Shown piece by piece: positions 25,507 through 35,775 of a stretch of 64,000 bases of DNA. Positions within the stretch are counted from its first letter, which is position 1. Each line of letters starts with the position of its first letter. This DNA is from Enoplolaimus lenunculus. Its lineage: Eukaryota; Nematoda; Enoplea; Enoplida; Thoracostomopsidae. The stretch covers positions 186,001 through 250,000 of the forward strand of contig JASANG010003684.1 of assembly GCA_030248215.1 (NCBI GenBank), given 5' to 3'. A program made the translations under genes and the position numbers. A model generated the notes under the pieces. It saw nothing but the letters and a program-made list of their open reading frames with translations, had not been told where the DNA came from and did not search any database.

Positions 25507-25675
25507 TGGGCCTGTAGCCAGAAGTGTGCCAAATGGGCTCGGCTTCACCTGAAAGAATTTTAGCCCATCCCCCAGAACATTTTCAAACTTGATTGTAAGC
25601 GATCGAAAACCGATGTATGCCCCTCCAGAAAAATGATTTTGTACCCCCTAGTAAGGTAAGCTGGCTACGGGGTCC
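25507..25675 (-). mobile_element. MITE family B with 8-bp target duplication
   Basis: GGGCCTGTAGCCAG to GCTGGCTACGGGGTCC. Flanks TGCTCGAT (25499-25506) and TGCTCAAT (25676-25683) differ by one base. This copy indicates that family B also makes 8-bp duplications. Confidence 0.75.
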
Positions 25676-25683
25676 TGCTCAAT

Positions 25684-28261
25684 TAAAAAGGTCTGTTGTA
25701 TTGTGCACCCTAGATGCGAAATTATGCAGCAGGATAATTGATTTTCGCTATGATTAAAAAATGTTTGGTATATCTATTACTGTCGAATACAAAGATATAT
25801 CACTGTTCTCTATCGTTTGCAAGGTTTTGTGACTTTATATTACCCGGACAGAAAGGGAAGCATGTACCATATTTTGTGGCAAAAAACTGCGTGTCTTTAA
25901 CATCGAAGTAGCAAAATCAAATTTCACGGCTAAAAACATTATATTATAAAACCAGCGCAGTATTTTGCATAACAGCGCTTGCATGCATTTTGATTACAAA
26001 TCGAATAATTTTGAAAATCTGTACGAAAAGACAGCAATTTTCATTAATATGCTATGGTAAGTTATAATTTATACGTAAATTATAAATATATTTCAAATAA
26101 CTGCAAGCGAAAACTCTGTTAAAATTACATCAAGTTTCAATAGAATAAATCAATTATACAATCTCAATGCTCTACAGTAGCGTACCGACAAATTTTGATT
26201 TGAGGGGCCGCATTCTGTCAGATCCGTGCCTATTTTCCGCCTGAAAGCAAACTTAGTATCCTTTAGCATTGTGGATGTCAAGCTATGTTGTTTCAGTATT
26301 AAATCCTTCTGTAACTTTGAAGAATTCGCGAGCGAAGCGGGCGAGAAGCTAAACATTTCAAATACTTCGTTAACAGTCTAATAACATTTCATTTATGAAG
26401 CTCGTGGTCTAAACCACCGTACCGAACCGCCGCCCCCTGGTCTCGAGGTTATGTAGCCCAATTTTTATTACTATCTTCAGTTTTGAGCTGGTTTGGTTGT
26501 GGAATTTAACTTTTTTGTCTACCTTTGAACAGCGCCGCAAGCAAAATTTTTTCGAAAATAGATGTGTGAAAAACATCGCGAGCGAACCGAGCAAGAAACC
26601 ATTCGTATATAATTTTTGTATCTAATGCAAATTATGACGCAAGTACTGATTCCGATTGGGGGGACGCGCAGCCCTTCCGGTCCCTCTCTCAGTACACCCC
26701 TGTATCCTCGTGAGCAATTAAACAAATTACATTTCTTATCCTTCATATTATTATTATATATATTGTAATTCTAAAATAGGAGTCGCGTTGCGTTTGTAAA
26801 ACTGCCACATGGCCCCATCACACCGAGGGGAGACAACAATTAGTGAATAATTGAGATTCATTATTTTCGGTATTTGTTGGAAACAAGAAAAATACTATTC
26901 GCGTGCTTTAGCAAGGCTTTATGGTTTTTTAGAAAGCAAAAAAATTTTCATGTGACATAAAATAAAATGAAATCTTGGCTACACCATTGATTTTCACCTT
27001 TAAACTGGCTTCCGGAGATCTGTAAGCTGAAAAACGTTACTATATATAACGATATGTGTTTTTAGTGAAATGTAATAAATAAATCTCTACAAATCATTTT
27101 GGTTGCTCATAGCTACAACAATACAGCTCGCAAAAAACACACCAAATGGGCATTAGGTTTTTTTGTATTATAAGCTCTTCTGTTACGGTGGTTCCATCAT
27201 ATCTTCGTATAGAATTATTTGACTTTAAGTGAAACCTAATGCATATTTGCCAAATGATGCAGTGTTATTAATTTTGATGGGTACAAAATATGATAATACT
27301 GCTTTTGTTATTATTAATATTCTTTTTGCTCAGTGTATAATTCAGAAACTTAACATTGATACATGTCATTTTTAGTTATTGTACTATTATTTTGTTAACG
27401 TTTGTGTGCCTACTGACTGAGTTAATGATGACCACGCGATTCGCTTGCATAAAATGTTATATTAAGTTTCAATATTTTTGACTATTTGAGATCGATGCCT
27501 TAATATGGCGATGAAATTAATGATAGTCAAACGAAAGCAAGCATAAATTACAAAGTATCTGCCACAGTGAGGTGTTGTTTGAAGATTACCCCTAGTTGTC
27601 TAAAATTTTCGTATTTCCGTATACATATGTTCCGATTGGTTCACTATACGTGTACTTTTATCTCTTATCTAAGCACCACTGAGGTACGAAGAGCTGCTGA
27701 TCGTATTAAAAATACTGTTTTTACAGCGCTTGTTTAGCGTGAACAAAACTTAACTAAGGATCATTGGTGGACTGACAAATTTACACGGAATGGCTTGCTA
27801 CAATGCTAAATTTATAATGCCAATGGTTCTGTGAGCACTGTGACGGATAATTAAAATGACTGGCTTAGAAAACAAGTCATAGCTCATGAACTTTTGCTTA
27901 TAAAACTACAAAAACCAAAAATACAGTAGGCATTTGTCGGTTTCGAACCGTGTCCGACAGCGTGAATTTAATTGGTAAATTCACAGAACCAGAACAAATC
28001 ACAATCAATTGTATTTGGTTTACGATACGTTCCTACCAGCAGATCTTCATCTTTTAGTTCTGCAATTTTAGCAATCAGAGAAATCTGAGGAATTGTCCAA
28101 ACCATTGCACTAGTATGCAGTGCAACTCATCTAGTCATATTGCATATGCATAGTTGCTGAACACAATTTTTAATAAATTGTTAAACATTACAAAACGAAA
28201 CGTGCGTTCATAAAACAAGCGAACTATAACCGTAGAAAAAGGACACAAAAAATGAATTACA
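25684..28261. other. Unremarkable AT-rich stretch
   Basis: Two GCGAGCGAA..GAGCAAGAA words (26326, 26578) and nothing else recognisable over about 2.5 kb. Confidence 0.5.
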
Positions 28262-28563
28262 CCAAGACTGCATAATACAAGAGTGTGCAACTCTTTGGGT
28301 TCTGCATGGTACAAAATGTACCACCGTGTGTTGTGTTTTTAGCTGATGCCTTGTTTAGAGGGGGAGTCGCTGTCACATGCAATAACCCTAATTTGCGGAG
28401 CAATTTTTGTTGCCGGATACACAAAGTGTCTTGGTTCGCCCAGGTTGTACCCCCATCTAAATAAAGTGTGTAGGCTAAAAGGGCAACGCGAGCCGAGTAC
28501 ATTGTTTTCTATACAGAATGCACCCAGTTGAATACTCTAGTTTAAGTATGCATCATCCATTTT
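28262..28563 (+). mobile_element. Inverted-repeat MITE E, oldest copy
   Basis: AAGAGTGTGCAACTC near the left and CAGAATGCACCCAGTTG near the right, with outer arms ending ATGCATCATCCA. Aligns with the copies at 61721 and 62048. Confidence 0.55.
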
Positions 28564-29529
28564 TGATTACACTGAGACCTGTTTTGTAGCCATTTGCGTG
28601 TTCATAGCTTCTTAATTAAGTTATTTACATTTAATAATGTCTAGCACCGGTGACCGCTTCTCGCATTCAAGCCTTATAAACCAGCTCAAATGTCCAGGTT
28701 TGGAAAACTGAAAACGCCAAAACACAGAAAACCACACAAGGAAACACCGCTAAAAACCGCAACTGGGTTTATTTTGAAAAAATTTAAATCAACAAAGTGC
28801 TCATATAATCGTGTACCGCATGCCGCTAAAGCCTTCAACAACAATAATAATAAATATATATGTTTAAACAATTATTTGAAAAATTATCAAAATAATTGTG
28901 CGGCTCCAAATGGGGCTCAGCAATGCCATGACACTTTAAATAAAGATAAAAAAATTGTATTAAAATTTAGCGCTAAAATTACGTTTGCCGTCTCACTCAA
29001 TTTTCTCGCGCCTTCGAGTGAACCCTGTCAAAAATTCCTGGATTACGCCACTGACATAATTGTCCGTATTTATAAATGTCGTGTGTCAAGCTTAAAATGG
29101 TTGTTATGCTGCCAAATTTTAAAAGTTTGTGGCAAATGTTGCTGACCGCTAGTCACTTGTAGGCAGTGCCGCGGCTTAACTCACCGTGTTCTTCTTGGAG
29201 AGGCTTTGTTCAATCACAGGACTCACTCCGAATGTCTCAGTAAATGTTTAACTTTGTCTAATTGCTAACCATTCCAAAACTTTCAGACCGCCTAATACAT
29301 CGAATCTGTAGGCGTGTTTGGCTAAGATAATAACGGGGTTTTCTTTTGAATAGGGCTTCTACGGACGACACACGGGCTTTGCTGACCAATAAGATGTTTC
29401 GGTAGATGACATAAAGCCGTATCTTTTATAAAATTTTACTATCCGCTACGCATTTTCACCACTGTCAACCTCTTGTTTCTCGTTTTTGTACACGTGCGTC
29501 GCAAGCTTACGTCTGACCTAAGCCCAACC
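28564..29529. other. Stretch with an open frame of unknown meaning
   Basis: A 151-codon frame (28690-29145) starts Lys/Pro-rich (KTPKHRKPHK) but its second half (from about 28905) runs through a transposon relic ending CCTGGATTACGCCACTG. Only the first 60 codons could be host coding sequence; no family recognised. Confidence 0.3.
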
Positions 29530-29715
29530 TTAAGGATTGCGTTTTACATCATGTCCATCACCGTCCGTCATCTGTGCGGCGCCGTCCGTCACCGTTAAAC
29601 ATCGTGCGGTATCGTACAGTGCCGCACGGTGACGGACGGCGCCGCACGGTACCGTGCAGGTGATGGACGGTGCCGGACTGCGCCGTACGTCAACCAAAGT
29701 AAAGCGCAACCCTAA
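29530..29715. mobile_element. GC-rich foldback element
   Basis: TTAAGGATTGCGTTTTAC and GTAAAGCGCAACCCTAA are inverted ends. Between them lies a long imperfect hairpin of CACCGTCCGTCA / TGACGGACGGTG words, far more GC-rich than its surroundings. Confidence 0.6.
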
Positions 29716-30702
29716 TTTTTACCCTAATGCAAGCGCAAAGTTAACATATAACAAAATGTGAAAATTTCAAAAACTGTACTGGAAGCGAATAAAAGCCCAA
29801 TCTTTCCGTTTTAAAGAAATCAAAGCATAAACTTAGATTTTTAGTATATAAAACAACAATTTGAGTCATAAATTCAATGCCTTGTGCTGTCAGAGAAATT
29901 TAGAAACAACGAAGAATTTTGATTTATGATTGCAACTGAACAATAATGAAACCTGAAGGGTAGTTTTCGCTTGCCTCCAGGGAATAATAATTACATGCTG
30001 AAACTAATCGTTGTTTCCGCCTGCTATTGTGCACTTTAAGTTAAAGTCTGTAAGCTAAACTGTGGTTTTCGGGTTTTTTTCTTATTCTGTAACAAACAAT
30101 TAAGTAGGGCTGCCAAAATAAATTTCATGTAGCATTTTTAGTGCAATTAATTACTAGCAAAACCATTACCAACATAGTTCTAAAAAGCATTTAAAAATTT
30201 AAATTGATAACATTTAAAAATTTATACAAATGCCCGTTTTTGGTCGGGTTATATGTACGAATTTAAAACGTAAAGATTTACAACGCGAGGATTCTGTGAA
30301 AAACGTATTTCAGCTTTGCAACTCTGCAGCGTCTTGTTCTCCACTAGCTTTCTCGCGACTTTTTTCACTATTCTACGTCTATTAAAATTTTGTACAAAAC
30401 TTAAAAGTGCAAGTAGCATCGGAGTCTTGTACATGTTTAACAAAAAAATCTAACTTCGAGGTGTCAAAATTGAAATCCTGCTCATCTTCTAAATTCAAGA
30501 CAGCGATAAACGGGGTCGTATATGCGAACCCCATCTATAATGGTTGTATTGTTGGCTTGAAATTAGCTTGTTTTACTGTGAAAAACGGTTGAAAACAACC
30601 AATGATTCATGCATTTTTTAACCTGTTGAACAGATATTTTAAATATCACCAAGAACATAATTAACATCTATCGGAAGAATAATTACTGTGCTTGAGCTTC
30701 AT

Positions 30703-30904
30703 GGCCAATGTAAAGAACCGGGGCGGAACAGTATTATAAGTATATTCCTAAGCCTAAGCCTAAGCATTAGCCTAAGCGTAACAATGAGCATATTCCTAAG
30801 CCTAATCCTAAGCCTAAGCCAAGCTAAAAAATTTGTCTAAAACTTAAGCTTACTCTATTGTAGTCCCACAGAAAGCCGTTCCGCCCTTGACCTTTACATG
30901 GGCC
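30703..30904 (-). mobile_element. MITE family A
   Basis: GGCCAATGTAAAGAACCGGG and CCTTTACATGGGCC ends. Flanks AGCTTCAT (30695-30702) and AGCTTGCT (30905-30912) agree at 6 of 8 bases. The core is CCTAAG hexamers. Confidence 0.8.
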
Positions 30905-31462
30905 AGCTTGCTTATACACCAGTAAAACCGATCACTAGCAATGTGTTGTGAAGCAATGACAGTCCATACTTTATTTTCAACACGGCGTTGCTTTTAATAG
31001 TACAGAACCGATTATAGTTGAAATTTTAAACGAAGCGATTGAGCTAAACAAACACGTTTCAAAAATTTTGATCATATTAAAGATTGTGGTGCACTGAGAC
31101 TGGGCTATTTGTAGTTTGCAGCGGGCCATAAGGTACGGAAAATTTTGGAATGTTAACCACTCTCATCTGTAAGTCACAATGGTATTTTTTCACCAAATGG
31201 CCGTACATATTTCACAATGTTTAGTACTAGTTCAAATTATTTTGAGTTTTCGGCACAATTTGTTATTCATACAGAATACAGTTGAAAAATAGTAATATAT
31301 TTTGCAGCACGAAAAGCATACTTCGTCGACGAGTAATGTTAGATCGGCCACTGAATGGCATTTCAGATAAAAATGCAAATGCTTAATTGTAATCGTTATC
31401 AGAGCGTCCGCCAAACGCTACTGCTGCGTGTGCAATTTGCTAATACGGAAAAATAAGCTTAA

Positions 31463-31729
31463 CCCTTTCTCACATGAATATTTTCTATTTTCCCTGAGAC
31501 CTACTTTTATGCTTGGATTCGAACTCCAGTGACTGGAGTGGGAGGCGTATATATACCATCACCACTCAGCAATAGGAGCTTGACGCTCGAGCCCGAGGGG
31601 GTTTTCACGTCTTGTGGTGATTAAGTACTATGTATACGTGTTGCAATTGCTCAACACGGTGCGATATATATTATTTAATGTATATACACTGCGCTGAGTT
31701 GCCTATGAGCCACTCAATATGAGAAGGGA
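31463..31729 (-). mobile_element. piggyBac-like MITE with tRNA-like insert, copy P2
   Basis: Left TTAA (31459-31462) then CCCTTTCTCACATG; right end GAGAAGGGA then TTAT. The tRNA-like A and B boxes are on the minus strand near 31510-31582. It keeps the GAGTTGCCTAT segment near the right end that copy P3 lacks. About 56 bp of the 28-bp minisatellite separates it from P3. Confidence 0.8.
31674..31679 (-). terminator. Possible variant poly(A) signal ATTAAA downstream of VAP
   Basis: No AATAAA is evident on the minus strand in the first few hundred bases after the VAP stop. An ATTAAA variant lies about 340 nt downstream, inside a neighbouring copy of the piggyBac-like MITE. This is only a candidate. 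Confidence 0.25.
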
Positions 31730-31789
31730 TTATAGATAGTAAACTGAAATTTTTCGATTAAAGATAGTAAACTGAAATTTTTCGCTTAA

Positions 31790-32015
31790 CCCTTTCTCAC
31801 ATGAATATTTTCTATTTTCCCTGAGACCTACTTTTATGCTTGGATTCGAACTCCAGTGACTGGAGTGGGAGGCGTATACCATCACCACTAAGCTGTAGGA
31901 GCTTGACGCTCGAGCCCGAGGTGGCTCTCACGTCTTGTGGTGATTTAGTACTGTGTACGTGTTGCAAGTGTTCAACACGGTGCGATATATATTATTTAAC
32001 GTATGTGAGAAGGGG
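31790..32015 (-). mobile_element. piggyBac-like MITE copy P3, abutting the VAP stop codon
   Basis: Perfect TTAA duplications lie at 31786-31789 and 32016-32019, with CCCTTTCTCACATG and TATGTGAGAAGGGG ends. The tRNA-like boxes are on the minus strand near 31840-31911, with one change in the A box. The right TTAA supplies the last two bases' worth of context for VAP: the final Val codon ends in its first T (minus strand) and TAA is the stop. The element therefore forms the start of the VAP 3' untranslated region. Confidence 0.85.
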
Positions 32016-35000
32016 TTAAACGTCTCTGGTATGAAAACCCATCCCAACCGCAACAAAAATTTGACTGTAAACTAAATACCCAACAAGTACAGTAAACATT
32101 AAAATGGCTGCCGCTGTTTTCAATTGACCGTAAATCCGTGCTATTCTTGTATTCTTGGCAACTTTTACGCTTAACTGGCGTTCAAAGTTAGCAATATCGT
32201 TTCCAATTCTGTCGTGTTCAGCTGAAATTTGAATTAAACGCTTCTTAAGCGCTTCAATTTGGCCGTCAACCGTTTTATCATCATCGGTGTTGGGCACATT
32301 TCTGAAGTTGACACTGTCTGGTTGTGTCGTTACCGTAGGACCCTCGAACCCTGTTGGTTCAGTATTGTCAGATGGTCGGGTACGTTGAACGGATATGTAT
32401 TCGCGTTGAATTGGAGTTGAATCAGTCAGACTTGTCCAAATCTAAACACAACGTTTTGCAATTTAAAGAAGATTGGCAATCAATAATGAACTGTTGGCAC
32501 TTTTTGATGCCGTCGAAAAAAATTTGGCCGACGAGAGGGAAAATCTCTACAAGTAGGCGCCGACTCGTCGTCGCCCCTCGTCGTTATGGCCGTGATTATA
32601 CACGTGTTACATAAATATGCAAAATTGATTATGCTTCATAGCTGTTCTTAAAGTTTGCGTAGCATGTTCAGCCCAAAACATCTAGTCTTGAGTTTTTATT
32701 TAAAGGATAAACATGGATTATGCTAAGCCTTGTTAGATCAGTGTCAAGCAAACTTGCCAGCTGTCCAGCGTCACATAATTAAACCTGGAAAGTCATTTTA
32801 TTTTATTTAAACATATTGGACATATAGTTGTAGCGATCACGGCGTGCTTAACGCCCCGCCATACCCTAATGGTGGAAACCCCACACCCAAAATCCACAAA
32901 ATTATAAAAAAAGCATTGTTGCATCAAACTTTTAATTTAAGGGAATAATTGCTGTCTGCCTTCTCGTTCGCTTCGTTTGCGAAATTCCTTCGCTATTCTT
33001 CCGCATTGTGATTCTTTAATTAATCAGACATACAGTTTTCCTCGCGATATGTTATGACTGTCGGGACAGTTGGACAGTTGTACCAGTGACACACTTGGGA
33101 TATCGGGATACATTGGACAGTTGGAAAATGGGACAGTACGGACAGCAGGTCGTCGGGACAGTTGGACACTTGGTACAGCGGGGCAATTGGGATAGCGGGA
33201 CAGTTGGAACAGCGGGACAGTTGAGACAGCGGGACAGTTGGGACAGTTGAGACAGCGGGACAGTTGGGACAGTTGGGATAGCGGAATAGCGGGACGGTTG
33301 GGACCACGGAACAGTTGGGACAGTGGGACAGTCGCGACAGTTGGGACCGCGGAACAGTTGGAACAGTGGGACAGTCGCGACAGTTGGACAGTTGAGGCAG
33401 TTGGGTTGGGATAGAGGACAGTTGGGGCAGCTGAGACAGTTTGGACAGCTATGACAGTTGGGACAGCTGGGATAGGTGGAACAGCGGGGCAGTTGGGATG
33501 GCCGGAAAGTTGCGGCAGCGGGACATTGGGACAGTTGCAACAGCGGGACAGTTGGGATAGGTGAACAGTTAGAACAGTTAGACAATTGGGACAGCGGGAC
33601 CGTTGCAAGAGAGGCGACAGTTCCGATAGCAGGAAAGTTGCGACAGCGGGACAGTTCGGTCGTCGTGTCAATTGGGACAGCGGTACAATTGGGACAGCGG
33701 GACCATTGGGATAGCGGGACAATTGGGACAGTGGGACATTTAAGACAGCTACACAGTTGGAGCTATGACAGTCGGCACAGGCAGTTTGGACAGTTGGAAT
33801 AGTAAGACAGTTGGAACAGTGGGACAGTTACAACGGTTGGAATAGTGGCGACAGCTGGAACAGCGGGACACTGGGACAGTTGTCCTACTCCGCCTCAGGG
33901 TCCCTTGAAACTGGGGTCAGGGGAGTTACAACCTCCGTCCCCCGGGAAAAGTAAAAACTGCCCCTACTACACCACATTCTCAGCATATATGGTGGTTATG
34001 GAGCTGCAGCCCCCTGCGAAAAAATAAAAATTGCCTCTACTACATCACATTCTCAGTCAGTATATATATTTGTCTGTGCATATGTAAACAGGAGTGAATA
34101 TGTTTGCACTCCCGGTATATTGCTGTCGTGGGACAACGGGCGGCCTTTATCGTAACATGGACCAGCCGGGTTATGAAAGAAGTTCAGTCAGTTGCTTACA
34201 TGATCACGGTCACTGATAGTTTCGTCAACTTCGACCGCTTGTACCATAAATTTATGGGTCTTATCAGGTTGTTTTAATTCGCCAGTTTGCGTGTCACCCT
34301 CACTATTCCGGACAGTAATAGCGATTTGAACAGTGTCATTTGAAGAAGGTTCAACGACGTGTCCTACTGGCAAAAATCCAGAATTAGGCTTGACTATGTA
34401 CGCGTGAGGCGCTGTTGTGCGAATTTTCCAACAGATCCGATTGGTACATATGCGTTCGAGCGTAACTTTTAGCGACGAAACCTCGGTGAAATCAAGAGCC
34501 GTTGGAGTTACCTGTGAAAAGTGATACGGTACTTTACAGAATTGTAAAATAAATATATTAAGTTTATAAACTAAAAATAATGGATATTACAAAATGTCCA
34601 ATATATAGGGTCTATGCTGAGCATACCATTAAAAGTCAGGGTGTAAACGAACAGTAAAAATGACGGAAACGGATTGTGGTCAGTAGGAACGGAAACGGAA
34701 AACAGATATTAAAGAATAAAAGTTTTAAATATGTTTTATTTTTCTGCCAACCCAATTGAGGTATGCAGATATTCACCGGTCTTTCTAAAATTTTAAAGAA
34801 AAAATCTCGGATACACCGCAAATTTTAAGATTTTGGATAAATTTCGTAATTTTTATTTCATTTTGAACAATTTCAGCAGATCTATAAAGAAAAAATTGCG
34901 AGGTATATACATGATTTACGTCGAATTTTGAGCATAAAAATAACGCAATATCCGGCATTTCTATGGCGGAAACGGAAACGGATACCGATTTTTAACGAAC

Positions 35001-35088
35001 ATTCCAGTTACACCCTGTTAAAAGTGGTGTTGAACCCACTTACTCTTACGAAATTCGCTGATGCGTGTGCAATTGCTGCGTCACCCAT
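32016..35088 (-). CDS. VAP: VAMP-associated protein (VAP), MSP domain, tail-anchored
   Basis: ER adaptor that binds FFAT-motif proteins at membrane contact sites. Minus-strand exons are 35088-35050 (13 codons from ATG), 34511-34200 (104 codons) and 32441-32016 (141 codons and stop), all phase 0 with GT-AG introns; total 258 aa, a usual VAP length. Exon 2 is the major sperm protein (MSP) domain, with KIRTTAP (residues 42-48), VKPNSG and HKFMVQ (99-104). The Lys and Met of HKFMVQ are FFAT-binding residues in VAPA/B. Exon 3 opens with IWTSLTD, matching the VAP strand after the FMVQ region, then a Ser/Thr-rich linker, a coiled coil near 174-209, a hydrophobic tail anchor near 225-248 and about ten lumenal residues. 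The start is supported by in-phase splicing but is short and poorly conserved, so exon 1 is the least certain part. The stop codon lies in a transposon target site. A MOSPD-type relative is a weaker alternative. Confidence 0.87.
33056..33890 (-). repeat. GGGACAGTTG/GGGACAGCGG minisatellite in VAP intron 2
   Basis: About 830 bp of 10-bp and 20-bp units. In the VAP transcript it reads as CCAACTGTCCCGCTGTCCC-type pyrimidine-rich sequence. Long open frames across it (for example 33024-33722) only translate the repeat. Confidence 0.85.
34637..35017 (+). mobile_element. hAT-type MITE (CAGGGTGTAAAC ends) in VAP intron 1
   Basis: CAGGGTGTAAACG and GTTACACCCTG are inverted, with TTAAAAGT exactly duplicated at 34629-34636 and 35018-35025. 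It fills about 70% of the 538-nt intron. Confidence 0.9.
35038..35050 (-). promoter_or_regulatory. Tandem splice donors at the end of VAP exon 1
   Basis: On the minus strand exon 1 ends at GTAAGAGTAAGT, two good donors six bases apart. The first gives 13 codons; the second adds Val-Arg. Both keep phase 0 with exon 2, so both would give intact protein. Confidence 0.55.
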
Positions 35089-35392
35089 AGTGTTGCTGGG
35101 CAATTGATTGTATGTAGGACTTTCAGAGACGGGTAAGATTAGCTCACTTTCATGAAATAAACTTCAATGTCATTTCAAATGTTCTACCCCTAGAATTTTA
35201 AGTTGCACTGGTTATTTTTGTAATGTATGATGCAATTTATATTAACTGGGCGGCTAGAAAGAAGCGGGTAATATTTTGTATGTACATTTCCGTGTCAAAT
35301 TTAGAAAAGTTGAGTTGTGGATATCGAATCGAAATGCATGGACAAAACATGTTCCAACCTGTCGCAGTTAAAGCATGAATCGCAAATAAACA

Positions 35393-35600
35393 CACTGCAA
35401 AACTTGGTGAGTCAAACTGATTCTCTCCGAAATAGGCTGTATGGGACTACACAAAATGAGTCAAATTCGACTCCGCCCGAGTCAAATTTGACTCACTAAG
35501 TCGCACGTTTGACTCTGGCGGAGTCGAATTTGACTCAGTTTGTGTAGTCCTAGAGCCTATTTCGGAGAGAGTCAATTTGACTCACAATTTTTTTGCTGCG
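35393..35600. mobile_element. Foldback element with TGAGTCA sites, upstream of VAP
   Basis: Near-perfect inverted arms of about 85-100 bp surround a short loop at about 35478-35515. The arms hold GAGTCAAA, CTCTCCGAAATAGGCT and GGACTACACAAA. Five TGAGTCA/TGACTCA sites, the AP-1 consensus, occur in 180 bp. It ends about 300 bp upstream of the VAP start codon. Confidence 0.8.
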
Positions 35601-35775
35601 TACTTATATTCAGTGAAAATAAACCGTGTTCTTCTGGATTCATCTGCTTGTGGTCAAAAGTCAGGCTGTCATTTAAAATCAAATCAAAGTAGTAGTAAGT
35701 ACAAAATATAATAATACTAAATAATAATAGTAATAATAATAGTAATAATATATGTAACGGCCCATGTAAACGTCG

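Noticed and set aside
33024-33722. A 232-codon reverse frame rich in Cys, Pro, Asn and Val
   Set aside because: It translates the GGGACAGTTG minisatellite. Three overlapping frames are open for the same reason, and the tract lies inside VAP intron 2.
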